The notes below the pieces were generated by a model. That model made no database searches. It worked only from the letters and a program-made list of their open reading frames with translations, and was not told the origin of the DNA. Shown here in pieces: positions 52,526 to 60,635 of a stretch of DNA of 64,000 bases; positions within the stretch are counted from its first letter, which is position 1, and every line of letters begins with the position of its first letter. A program made the translations under genes and the position numbers. The stretch is from the NCBI GenBank assembly GCA_009785425.1, contig WQWI01000004.1, forward strand, positions 41,381-105,380. Direction: 5' to 3'. The DNA is from Bacteroidales bacterium (lineage in GTDB: Bacteria > Bacteroidota > Bacteroidia > Bacteroidales > P3).

Positions 52526-53494
52526 TTAAGTCAAGTCTATGTCAAAAAATTCCGCTGCACCATCACCGAAAGTATTGGTATATTCTTCTTCGGTTTGGTG
52601 AATTTCATCAAGATTAATATTACCTGCCATTTTGATATTACTCCAAATATAACGTTCACTGCGCATTGCTGCCCATGCCGTTCCAAAACCAAGCGTAAAA
52701 ACGATGATGAAAAAATTCACAACACGTAGTTTCAAAAAACCTAATCCTGTTACAGTAGATTTACACCAAATTTTTTGTTCTCCTTTTTGCATACTCATCC
52801 TGTCTATGTAGTAATCAAACCTATTCTTTTCCCACCAAAAGCTGTAAATACCGAGCGTAAGCAACGTGAGAAGCAGGCCGAGAAAGTTGATTAAAAACCA
52901 GTCGCTACCATGGCAGTCGTTATTAAATTCTACATCACCATAACGCACATTTTTATGTGTATAGCGACGTATATTCATATTCATCCACGAACCATAAATA
53001 CCGAGCGTTATGATTGTAAGCAGTGTCCATTTTATATAATTTTTGATAAGCCATTTTTTGTCGCCACGATAACCAAAACGTATTCCGCGATACGATGTAC
53101 GTGACATTCGGTAACGAAATGAGCCATGAATAGCAAGTGGAACAATAGAAAGAAGGGCCAAGTAAAAAAATAGAATTCCTATAAATATATTGACTTTGAT
53201 CCAAAGCAGATAAAAAATTACAAACACAATAATGTAGAACAGAATCACTTTAATAAACCCGCGAAACATTTCCTTTCCTGTTCCTGAAAAGCTGAAACGT
53301 TCACTGTTTAGAGCAGTATGCCCGAAAGTATATCTAAGTTGTTTTGCCCTTGCCCATGGATGATAAAATCCAAGAGTGACTAATGTCAGTAGCCAATTTA
53401 CAATCAAAATTGCGAAATACTCTGAACCTTTTCCCAAAAACTGGAAATGGTGATTCTGTACTTGTGTGGTGTTTGGGGTATTTGTTGTTTCCAT
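52526..53494 (-). CDS. DUF898 (YjgN-family) membrane protein
   Basis: 322 residues with about six transmembrane helices arranged in repeats. Each repeat has a Trp/Tyr-rich turn (LVTLGFYHPWARAKQLRY, ITLGIYGSWMNMNIRRY, LTLGIYSFWWEKNRFDY, FTLGFGTAWAAMRSERY). This is the DUF898/YjgN family of unknown function. The adjacent M48 protease gene suggests a joint membrane quality-control role. The promoter lies at 53509-53516. Confidence 0.88.
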   Translation of the reverse strand: METTNTPNTTQVQNHHFQFLGKGSEYFAILIVNWLLTLVTLGFYHPWARAKQLRYTFGHTALNSERFSFSGTGKEMFRGFIKVILFYIIVFVIFYLLWIKVNIFIGILFFYLALLSIVPLAIHGSFRYRMSRTSYRGIRFGYRGDKKWLIKNYIKWTLLTIITLGIYGSWMNMNIRRYTHKNVRYGDVEFNNDCHGSDWFLINFLGLLLTLLTLGIYSFWWEKNRFDYYIDRMSMQKGEQKIWCKSTVTGLGFLKLRVVNFFIIVFTLGFGTAWAAMRSERYIWSNIKMAGNINLDEIHQTEEEYTNTFGDGAAEFFDIDLT

Positions 53495-53508
53495 ATATAA
53501 ATTTTCTG

Positions 53509-53516
53509 CAAAGATA
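53509..53516 (-). promoter_or_regulatory. -7 box for the DUF898-M48 operon
   Basis: TATCTTTG on the minus strand, 14 nt before the ATG at 53494. Confidence 0.7.
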
Positions 53517-53561
53517 CGAAAAAAATAGAAATTAGGTGTTATGTTTTACAACAATTTTTCG

Positions 53562-53569
53562 TATCTTTG
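53562..53569 (+). promoter_or_regulatory. -7 box for miaB
   Basis: TATCTTTG only 4 nt before the ATG at 53574, so the transcript may be leaderless. Confidence 0.7.
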
Positions 53570-53573
53570 CAAA

Positions 53574-54935
53574 ATGAATAAAACGTTTTTTATCGAAACT
53601 TACGGCTGTCAAATGAATTTTTCCGACAGCGAAATTGTACACTCTGTCTTGGTTTCTGCGGGTTATTCGGCAACTGAACATTACAAAGAAGCAGATATCA
53701 TTCTCGTAAACACATGCTCAATCCGTGATAATGCCGAACAACGCGTGCTCAATCGTTTGCAAGAATTCAGTTTTCTAAAAAAGAAAAAAACGCACCTAAA
53801 AATCGGTATATTGGGCTGTATGGCTGAACGTTTGAAGGAAGAATTGATACAACTACAGCAATCTGTGGATTTGGTGGTAGGACCTGATGCTTATCGCGAT
53901 TTGCCAAGTTTGCTGAATACGGTTGAAACCGGCGAAAAAGCAGTCAGTGTACTACTTTCCGAAGAAGAAACTTATGCAGAAATCGAGCCTGTTCGTGTTG
54001 GCGACAATCAGGTTTCGGCGTTTATTGCAATTATGCGTGGTTGCGAAAATTTTTGTGCTTATTGCGTAGTTCCTTACGTACGCGGAAAAGAGCGTAGCAG
54101 AGATTTTGAGACGATTATTGAAGAAGCCAAAAAATTGTTTGAACAAGGTTATCGTGAAATCACGTTGTTGGGGCAAAATGTAAATTCGTATCAATATAAT
54201 GATATGAACTTTGCACAACTTTTGGCTCGTATTGCAGAGGTCAATCCCCTACTCCGCCTGCGTTTTGCAACATCGCACCCTAAAGATTTGAGCGATGAAT
54301 TGTTGGAAACCATGAGCAAATATCCAAACATTTGCAAAGCAATTCATTTGCCGATTCAGGCAGGCAGTGATGCCGTCCTCAAAAAAATGAAACGCAAATA
54401 CGATACGGCTTGGTACTTGGATAGAATCTTTGCAATTCGCCGTTATATGCCGGATTGCACTATTTCGACAGACATTATCGCCGGATTTTGCGGAGAAACC
54501 GAAGATGATCATCAAAACACGCTAAAACTAATGGAAACAGTCGGTTATTCGTCTGCATTTATGTTCAAATACTCGGAGCGTCCGAATACATTTGCTGCGG
54601 AAAATTATCCTGACGATGTTCCCGATGATGTGAAATCTCGCCGATTGACGGAAATTATCAACAAACAACAAGAACTTTCTTTGAAAAGTAATCAGGCAGA
54701 CATCGGCAAAACGTTCGAAATTTTAGTTGAAGGTGTTTCTAAAAAGTCCGACAAACAGTATTTTGGTCGAAATTCGCAAAATAAAGTCGTCGTTTTTGAT
54801 CATACCAACGAAAAAATCGGCGATTATATTCACGTCAAAATCACCGATTGTAGTGCTATAACATTGAAAGGAAATAAGGTAAAAGGTTCACGTCATTGCG
54901 AACTGCAAAGCAGTGAAGCAATCCAGAGTAAATAG
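53574..54935 (+). CDS. miaB: tRNA 2-methylthio-N6-isopentenyladenosine synthase
   Basis: 453 residues from the ATG at 53574 (MNKTFFIETYGCQMN). Upstream starts lie inside or before the promoter. The N-terminal cluster cysteines (YGCQMN, NTCSIRDNA, GCMAE), the radical SAM motif CENFCAYC (near 158-165) and a TRAM domain at the C-terminus are present. It adds the methylthio group to tRNA A37. The last ~15 residues (SRHCELQSSEAIQSK) are encoded by a dispersed repeat at 54892-54961, so the native C-terminus has been changed. Confidence 0.94.
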   Translation: MNKTFFIETYGCQMNFSDSEIVHSVLVSAGYSATEHYKEADIILVNTCSIRDNAEQRVLNRLQEFSFLKKKKTHLKIGILGCMAERLKEELIQLQQSVDLVVGPDAYRDLPSLLNTVETGEKAVSVLLSEEETYAEIEPVRVGDNQVSAFIAIMRGCENFCAYCVVPYVRGKERSRDFETIIEEAKKLFEQGYREITLLGQNVNSYQYNDMNFAQLLARIAEVNPLLRLRFATSHPKDLSDELLETMSKYPNICKAIHLPIQAGSDAVLKKMKRKYDTAWYLDRIFAIRRYMPDCTISTDIIAGFCGETEDDHQNTLKLMETVGYSSAFMFKYSERPNTFAAENYPDDVPDDVKSRRLTEIINKQQELSLKSNQADIGKTFEILVEGVSKKSDKQYFGRNSQNKVVVFDHTNEKIGDYIHVKITDCSAITLKGNKVKGSRHCELQSSEAIQSK

Positions 54936-54961
54936 ATTGCTTCGCTATGCTCGCAATGAGG
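54892..54961. repeat. Dispersed palindromic repeat ending miaB
   Basis: cgtcattgcgaactgcaaag...gattgcttcgctatgctcgc then aatgag: the same family as the inner part of 45630-45741. Confidence 0.75.
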
Positions 54962-54982
54962 ACTTAAAATCAAAAAAACACA

Positions 54983-55585
54983 ATGCATTCCTACCCTTCA
55001 CAACTCTTAGAAAACGGTGTAGAGCAACTCTCGAAACTGCCCGGTATCGGCAAGCGTACTGCCTTGCGTTTAGCGTTGTGGTTGCTGAAACAGGATGAGC
55101 AAATTACGATTGATTTTGCAAAGAATGTGCTGGCAATGCGCACCGAAATGCAGTATTGTGAACGTTGTCATAACTTGTCGGACAAACCGGTTTGTAATAT
55201 CTGCGAAAGCCCCTCGCGGGATTCCTCGCTGCTGTGCGTTGTTTGCGATGTTAGAGATGTGATGGCAATTGAAAATACAGCATTTTTCAAAGGTTACTAT
55301 CATGTTTTAGGTGGTGTAATATCACCGATTGAAGGTGTTTCTCCACGAGATTTAAATTTGGAGAATTTGTTCAATCGCCTGAAAAATGAACCTATTCAAG
55401 AAGTTTTATTAGCACTTCCAAGCACTATGGACGGCGAAACCACGCAGTTTTACATTCACAAGCATATTTCGCCAATGGGGATCAAACTCACTACAATTGC
55501 AAAAGGTGTTGCCATTGGCGATGAATTAGAATACACCGACGAAGTAACTTTGGGACGAAGTATTATCAATCGAGTTGAAATTTAA
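54983..55585 (+). CDS. recR: Recombination protein RecR
   Basis: 200 residues. The helix-hairpin-helix LPGIGKRTALRLALWLL (near 19-35), the Cys4 zinc finger CERCHNLSDKPVCNIC (near 57-72) and the Toprim domain (LCVVCDVRDVMAIENTAFFKGYYHVLGG) are intact. It acts with RecO and RecF in gap repair. It is part of the plus-strand run from miaB to rimM. Confidence 0.95.
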   Translation: MHSYPSQLLENGVEQLSKLPGIGKRTALRLALWLLKQDEQITIDFAKNVLAMRTEMQYCERCHNLSDKPVCNICESPSRDSSLLCVVCDVRDVMAIENTAFFKGYYHVLGGVISPIEGVSPRDLNLENLFNRLKNEPIQEVLLALPSTMDGETTQFYIHKHISPMGIKLTTIAKGVAIGDELEYTDEVTLGRSIINRVEI

Positions 55586-55596
55586 TCAAAAAAGTT

Positions 55597-56583
55597 ATGA
55601 GAAAGTTCACATTTTTTGCTCTGTTTTTATGTTTTGCGACTACAATCTTTGCACAACAAGTGCTTTCTAATCGCTTTGCGATGAGGCTCATAGAAAATGA
55701 GGATGGAAGTTTTGAATTACGTGACAGAGCACGTTTAGCGGCATTGGTTGATTTAGATGCAATACCGGACTTGTTGGTTCCTTACGTACATCAGCGAACC
55801 AAGATTTCGGGCAATGATTACAGACATATTCGAACGCAAGAATTCGTTTTCAAAACAGACGGATATTATGAATTGACGTTAGCTGTAGACTTTGCAGAAA
55901 GCGATGTTCCCACGCCTTTTATGATTTACCTTCACGGTGGAGGTTGGCAACGTGGTACAAAAAATGCCAATAGGTCGCTTTCGCGATATACTGCGGCAAA
56001 GGGCGGAATTACAGGAGTTAGAATTTCTTACACACTCTCAGGGCGAGAAAATTCTAATGCAAAACATTCCATTCAAGATGTCTTAGATGCGTTGAAATGG
56101 GTGCAAGAACATGCTGAAAAGTTGAATGTGAATCCGAACCTTTTTGGATTTTATGGAAATTCTGCCGGAGCACATTTAGCCGCTATGGCTGCACTCAAAA
56201 CCCCGGGAACAAGCGTTTTGATAGGGACAGTAGGAATTTACGATTTACAAACTTCACGAATTACAATACGTGCAACTGATCCGGAACGCATCCGATATTT
56301 TGCGTATTTGGATCCACAGTTTTTGTATGAAATTTCGCCGATCAATCACATTTCCCCCGATAATCTGCCAGCAACATTTCTTATTCACGGAACAGCAGAT
56401 ATTATCGTGGAAGTAGGGCAGAGCAAGCGTTTAGCAGAAAAATTAAAATCTAAAGGAGCTCAAGCTGTAAGACTTGATATTCACCCCAATTATGATCATA
56501 ATATCACATCATCAACTTCTGATTTGCAAGAAGTTATCTTTTTGGACGCCTTTCAGTTTATGGTTGATAATTTAACAAAATAA
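55597..56583 (+). CDS. Exported alpha/beta hydrolase (esterase-like)
   Basis: 328 residues with a signal peptide (FFALFLCFATTIFAQQ). The oxyanion motif YLHGGGWQRG (near 110) and the nucleophile GNSAGAHLAAM (near 190) fit the BD-FAE/hormone-sensitive-lipase-like group. The Asp in HGTADIIVEVG and the His in NYDHNITSS complete a likely triad. Probably an exported carbohydrate or lipid esterase; the substrate is unknown. It starts 11 nt after recR. Confidence 0.85.
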   Translation: MRKFTFFALFLCFATTIFAQQVLSNRFAMRLIENEDGSFELRDRARLAALVDLDAIPDLLVPYVHQRTKISGNDYRHIRTQEFVFKTDGYYELTLAVDFAESDVPTPFMIYLHGGGWQRGTKNANRSLSRYTAAKGGITGVRISYTLSGRENSNAKHSIQDVLDALKWVQEHAEKLNVNPNLFGFYGNSAGAHLAAMAALKTPGTSVLIGTVGIYDLQTSRITIRATDPERIRYFAYLDPQFLYEISPINHISPDNLPATFLIHGTADIIVEVGQSKRLAEKLKSKGAQAVRLDIHPNYDHNITSSTSDLQEVIFLDAFQFMVDNLTK

Positions 56584-56587
56584 CCTT

Positions 56588-57325
56588 GTGAAAAAAACAA
56601 ACTTAATCTACGGAATTCGCCCAATTGTAGAGGCAATCAAGGCAGGCAAAGAAATCGACAAACTATTTATCCAAATAGGTTTGAAAGGCGATTTATACAG
56701 AGAATTGAATGAACTGATTCGCGAAAATCGCATTCCTATGCAATATGTTCCGATTGAGAAAATCAATAAATTAGCACCAAATAACAATCAAGGTGTTGTT
56801 GGTTTCTTGTCGAGTGTATCGTACCAATCGTTGGAAAACGTGATTATGTCTGCGTTTGAGAGTGGACGTGCACCATTGGTTTTGGTTTTGGATCGAATTA
56901 CCGATGTGCGAAATTTTGGTGCGATTGTGAGAACTGCCGAATGTGTAGGTGTTGATGCGGTGGTTATTCCAAGCAAAGGTGCGGCACAAATCAACGAAGA
57001 TGCGATCAAAACTTCTGCCGGTGCACTTCACACGATGAATATCTGTCGCGAGGAAAACCTCAAAACAACCATTCACTTTCTCAAAGCCAGCGGCTTACAG
57101 GTGGTTGCCGCAACTGAGAAAGCGAAAATTAAATATACCGATGCTGATTTCACCAAACCAACCGCAATTATCATGGGCTCGGAAGAAGACGGCGTTTCCG
57201 GCGAATATCTGAAATTATGCGATCAGCAATTAGCCATTCCGCTACAAGGCAATATTCAATCCCTTAATGTTTCTGTGGCTTGCGGGGTACTGCTTTACGA
57301 AATTTTACGACAACAAAATAATTAA
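56588..57325 (+). CDS. rlmB: 23S rRNA 2'-O-methyltransferase, RlmB-like
   Basis: 245 residues with a GTG start. The N-terminal substrate-binding domain (IYGIRPIVEAIKAGKEIDKLF) and the SPOUT domain with LDRITDVRNFGAIVRTAECVG, IMGSEEDGVS and IQSLNVSVACG (the knot) are typical of RlmB/TrmH. It methylates a guanosine ribose in 23S rRNA (G2251 in E. coli). It starts 4 nt after the hydrolase. Confidence 0.93.
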   Translation: MKKTNLIYGIRPIVEAIKAGKEIDKLFIQIGLKGDLYRELNELIRENRIPMQYVPIEKINKLAPNNNQGVVGFLSSVSYQSLENVIMSAFESGRAPLVLVLDRITDVRNFGAIVRTAECVGVDAVVIPSKGAAQINEDAIKTSAGALHTMNICREENLKTTIHFLKASGLQVVAATEKAKIKYTDADFTKPTAIIMGSEEDGVSGEYLKLCDQQLAIPLQGNIQSLNVSVACGVLLYEILRQQNN

Positions 57326-57330
57326 CAGCA

Positions 57331-59136
57331 ATGATAGACCAAATTATAGCAAGTCAAACTGCAAAAATCGTTAACGAAGCTTTCGGCTTAACCTTAGAGT
57401 CGACACAGGTGCAAATTCAAAAAACCTCCAAAGATTTTGAAGGAAACATTACAGTTGTAGTTTTTCCTTTTGTCAAAGCAGCCAAAAAATCGCCCGAACA
57501 AACGGCACAGTTTATCGGCGAAAAACTGCTGGAAACCTGCAAGGAAATCTCGAAGTTCAACGTGGTTAAAGGTTTTTTGAATTTGGAAATTGATGCGAAT
57601 TATTATTTGGATTTTTTGGAGAAAAATAAAACAGACGAGCGTTTCGGGTTTGCCAAAACGTGGTCGTTGAGCGGAGTCGAAACGCCCACGTCAAAACCCA
57701 TCGTTTTGGAATACTCCTCACCAAACACCAACAAACCCTTGCATTTGGGACACATCCGAAACAATCTTTTGGGCTGGTCAGTTGCCGAAATTCTGAAAGC
57801 CAACGGTTATGATATGAAAAAAGTGAATTTGGTCAACGATAGAGGGATTCATATTTGCAAATCTATGCTTGCTTGGCAACGTTATGCAAATGGCGAAACA
57901 CCTGAGAACACAGGCATTAAAGGCGATCATCTAGTTGGAAAATACTATGTGAAATTTGACCAAATTTTAAAATCACAAGTTGCAGAAATGGTGGAAAACG
58001 GCATAGAAAAAGACGTTGCCGAAAAAACAGCCCCCATCCTGCTTGAAGCACAAGAAATGTTGCGAAAATGGGAAGCCGGCGACGAAGATGTTTGCAAGTT
58101 GTGGAAAATGATGAACAGCTGGGTTTATGCTGGTTTCGACAAAACCTACAAAAAAATGGGTGTTGATTTCGACAAAATTTATTACGAGTCGGAAACCTAT
58201 CTTTTGGGTAAAGAAATTGCCCTAAAAGGCTTGACAGACGGCTATCTTGTACAACGTGAAGATAGTTCGATTTGGGCAGATTTGCACGAAAACGGATTGG
58301 ATGAAAAACTCTTGCTTCGCAAAGACGGGACTTCAGTTTATATGACACAAGACCTCGGAACTGCCAAACTTCGACACGATGAATTCAACGCCGAAAAAAT
58401 GATTTATGTTGTTGGTAACGAGCAAAATTATCACTTCGATGTACTGAAAATTGTCTTAAAAAAATTGGGATACGCCTGGGCAGACAGTATTTCGCATTTG
58501 TCGTATGGTATGGTTGAACTGCCCGAAGGCAAAATGAAATCCCGCGAAGGAACGGTTGTTGATGCCGATGATTTGATCGAAAGCATGATTGAAACAGCAA
58601 AAAAAACGACCGAAGAACTCGGAAAAATTGATAATTTTGATAGCGAAGAAGCAAATGCGCTGTATAAAACAATTGCTTTGGGTGCATTAAAATATTTTAT
58701 CTTGAAAGTTGATCCGGTCAAAAACATGTTGTTCAATCCTAACGAATCTATTGATTTTAACGGAAACACAGGACCTTTCATTCAATACACACACGCACGT
58801 ATTCGCTCGCTCATCAAACGTTCCGGATTGGAAAATTTAGACGAAAAAACATTTGCCAATGTGAACATTCTCGACAAAGAAAAACAGATTTTAATTCTTC
58901 TGCATGACTTTCCGGGTGTTGTAAAGCAAGCCGGCGATAATCTCAGCCCTGCACTAATTGCGAATTATGCTTTCGATTTGGCGAAAGAATTTAACGGATT
59001 TTATCAAGACATTCCGGTTCTGAAAGAAGAAAATCAAAATCTTCGTGAATTCAGACTAGTACTATCAAAATTTACCGCAGACGTTTTAAAAAATGCACTT
59101 GGATTGCTCGGTATTACTGCACCCGAAAGAATGTAG
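57331..59136 (+). CDS. argS: Arginine-tRNA ligase
   Basis: 601 residues. The N-terminal Arg-tRNA synthetase domain is followed by the class I signature HLGH (in NTNKPLHLGHIRNN, near 134-147) and the KMSK-equivalent KMKSREG (near 402). A short stretch, WSLSGVETPT (about residues 111-120), is encoded by a dispersed repeat (57664-57684) in the variable linker before the catalytic domain, where it is probably tolerated. It follows rlmB with a 5-nt gap. Confidence 0.95.
   Translation: MIDQIIASQTAKIVNEAFGLTLESTQVQIQKTSKDFEGNITVVVFPFVKAAKKSPEQTAQFIGEKLLETCKEISKFNVVKGFLNLEIDANYYLDFLEKNKTDERFGFAKTWSLSGVETPTSKPIVLEYSSPNTNKPLHLGHIRNNLLGWSVAEILKANGYDMKKVNLVNDRGIHICKSMLAWQRYANGETPENTGIKGDHLVGKYYVKFDQILKSQVAEMVENGIEKDVAEKTAPILLEAQEMLRKWEAGDEDVCKLWKMMNSWVYAGFDKTYKKMGVDFDKIYYESETYLLGKEIALKGLTDGYLVQREDSSIWADLHENGLDEKLLLRKDGTSVYMTQDLGTAKLRHDEFNAEKMIYVVGNEQNYHFDVLKIVLKKLGYAWADSISHLSYGMVELPEGKMKSREGTVVDADDLIESMIETAKKTTEELGKIDNFDSEEANALYKTIALGALKYFILKVDPVKNMLFNPNESIDFNGNTGPFIQYTHARIRSLIKRSGLENLDEKTFANVNILDKEKQILILLHDFPGVVKQAGDNLSPALIANYAFDLAKEFNGFYQDIPVLKEENQNLREFRLVLSKFTADVLKNALGLLGITAPERM
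57664..57684. repeat. Small dispersed repeat inside argS
   Basis: cgttgagcggagtcgaaacg, same core as 15481-15543. In frame, 7 codons. Confidence 0.6.
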
Positions 59137-59140
59137 TGTC

Positions 59141-59165
59141 GTCATTCCCGCGAAGGCGGGAATCC
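59141..59165. repeat. Short palindromic repeat between argS and rimM
   Basis: gtcattcccgcgaaggcggg then aatcc: the stem attcccgc/gcgggaat is perfect. Such units are frequent dispersed repeats. Confidence 0.75.
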
Positions 59166-59188
59166 CTTTGCAACAAAAAACAAAAACA

Positions 59189-59713
59189 ATGAACATTACA
59201 GACTGTTTTTATCTCGGAAACATAACAAAACCCTTCGGCTATAAAGGCGAAGTAGATATCTATTTGGATGTGGACGAACCCAAAAACTACGCCAAATTAG
59301 ATGCCGTTTTTGTAGAGTTAAAGGGACAACTGATCCCCTATTTTGTGGAAAATATTCGACTAAAAAATAATCACGCTGTCGTGAAATTTCAAGATGTGCA
59401 TACCGACAACGTGCAGCCCATAATTGGAGCAAAACTTTATTTGCCTTTGAGTGCGTTACCAAAATTAGAGGGTAATAAGTTTTACTTTCACGAGGTACTT
59501 GGCTTTTCAATGAAAGATGTAGAACACGGCGAAATCGGAACGTTGGAAAGCGTGATGGATAACGGACCTCAGCCGATTTTTCAAATCAAACACACATCGG
59601 GAAAAGAAATTTTAATTCCGATTTTAGATGATTTTATTGTAGAGGTAAACCGTGAAAACCGCACTATTACTACACAAGCACCTGAGGGATTGATTGATTT
59701 CTATTTGAATTGA
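59189..59713 (+). CDS. rimM: 16S rRNA processing protein RimM
   Basis: 174 residues from the ATG at 59189 (MNITDCFYLGNITKPFGYKGEVDIYLD); the longer frame from 59093 lies inside argS and a repeat. The N-terminal RimM beta-barrel and the C-terminal PRC barrel (FYFHEVLGFSMKD... GKEILIPILDDFI) are intact. It binds S19 and helps 30S assembly. It faces rpsP, from which it is separated by a terminator hairpin. Confidence 0.93.
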   Translation: MNITDCFYLGNITKPFGYKGEVDIYLDVDEPKNYAKLDAVFVELKGQLIPYFVENIRLKNNHAVVKFQDVHTDNVQPIIGAKLYLPLSALPKLEGNKFYFHEVLGFSMKDVEHGEIGTLESVMDNGPQPIFQIKHTSGKEILIPILDDFIVEVNRENRTITTQAPEGLIDFYLN

Positions 59714-59723
59714 TGCAAAAAAA

Positions 59724-59750
59724 ATAGGGCAACGCAATGCATTGCCCTAT
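59724..59750. terminator. Terminator between rimM and rpsP
   Basis: A perfect 9-bp stem (atagggcaa/ttgccctat), a 9-nt loop, with A- and T-rich flanks on both sides. It serves both convergent genes. Confidence 0.85.
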
Positions 59751-59768
59751 AATTTCTTTCACTGAAAT

Positions 59769-60446
59769 TTATTCCACAGGTTTTTCCTCTTCAGTGGCTG
59801 GAGCCTCCTCAGCAGTAGGTGTTTCTTCGGTAGCAACCTCTGTTGCAGGTTCTTCAGTAACAGGAGCTTCTTCAACTGCGGGCGTTTCTTCCACAGTAGG
59901 AGCATCCTCAGCAGTTGTAGTTTCCTCAACGGCAACTTCTTCTGTAGATATTTCTTCCGCAACCGATTTGGAGGCAGCTTTTTCAGCAGCAACCTTTTTC
60001 GCTTCAACGGCTTTTGCTTTAGCTTCGTTTACTTTGGTTTCAGCTTCTAAACGTTTTTTTGCCACATTGCGAGCTTCGTTTTTGTTTTCAAGTGCAGCTG
60101 CATTGTTTTTTGTCTCTTTTTCCGCAATCCACGTTTGAAATTTGGTTTCGGCTTGTTCGAGTGTCAACGCACCTTTGTCAACACCTTTCAACAAGTGGTG
60201 TTTAAGCATCGCACCTTTATGCGAAAGCAATGTTTTTGCTGTGTCTGATGGTTGTGCACCATTTCGCATCCATTTAACAGCTTTATCCACATCAACAGTA
60301 ATTGTTGCAGGATTGGTCATAGGGTTGTACGTGCCGAGCTTTTCAATAAATTTTCCGTCTCGTGGTGCACGACCATCCGCTACGACAATGTGATAAAAAG
60401 GTTGCCCTTTTTTACCTTGTCTTTGTAGTCTGATTCTTACCGGCAT
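59769..60446 (-). CDS. rpsP: 30S ribosomal protein S16 with long acidic C-terminal extension
   Basis: 225 residues. The S16 core (MPVRIRLQRQGKKGQPFYHIVVADGRAPRDGKFIEKLGTYNPM, about 1-80) is followed by a Lys/Glu/Ala-rich helix (about 110-150) and then an Ala/Glu/Thr/Val-rich, low-complexity tail of about 70 residues. Extended S16 proteins are common in Bacteroidota, although this tail is long. The promoter is at 60472-60479. Confidence 0.95.
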   Translation of the reverse strand: MPVRIRLQRQGKKGQPFYHIVVADGRAPRDGKFIEKLGTYNPMTNPATITVDVDKAVKWMRNGAQPSDTAKTLLSHKGAMLKHHLLKGVDKGALTLEQAETKFQTWIAEKETKNNAAALENKNEARNVAKKRLEAETKVNEAKAKAVEAKKVAAEKAASKSVAEEISTEEVAVEETTTAEDAPTVEETPAVEEAPVTEEPATEVATEETPTAEEAPATEEEKPVE

Positions 60447-60471
60447 AATTTTGGTTTTAAAAATTTGACTG

Positions 60472-60479
60472 CAAAGATA
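60472..60479 (-). promoter_or_regulatory. -7 box for rpsP
   Basis: TATCTTTG on the minus strand, 25 nt before the ATG at 60446. Confidence 0.7.
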
Positions 60480-60551
60480 CGACTTTTTTGTGGATTTTCC
60501 AAATTTTTACGGCTATTTTTTTCTCGACTTGACAAATTCATTTTTTTTTTG

Positions 60552-60559
60552 TAACTTTG
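60552..60559 (+). promoter_or_regulatory. -7 box for ppdK
   Basis: TAACTTTG, with a TTG element about 20 nt upstream. It leaves a 5' leader of about 70 nt. Confidence 0.7.
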
Positions 60560-60635
60560 CAACGCAGATTATAGGCTGCACAATATAGGGAAATTTATAA
60601 CTAACACAAATATAAATCAAAAAACAATTAACACG

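Noticed and set aside
59736..60138. Serine/alanine-rich plus-strand frame opposite rpsP
   Set aside because: It is the mirror of the low-complexity S16 tail.
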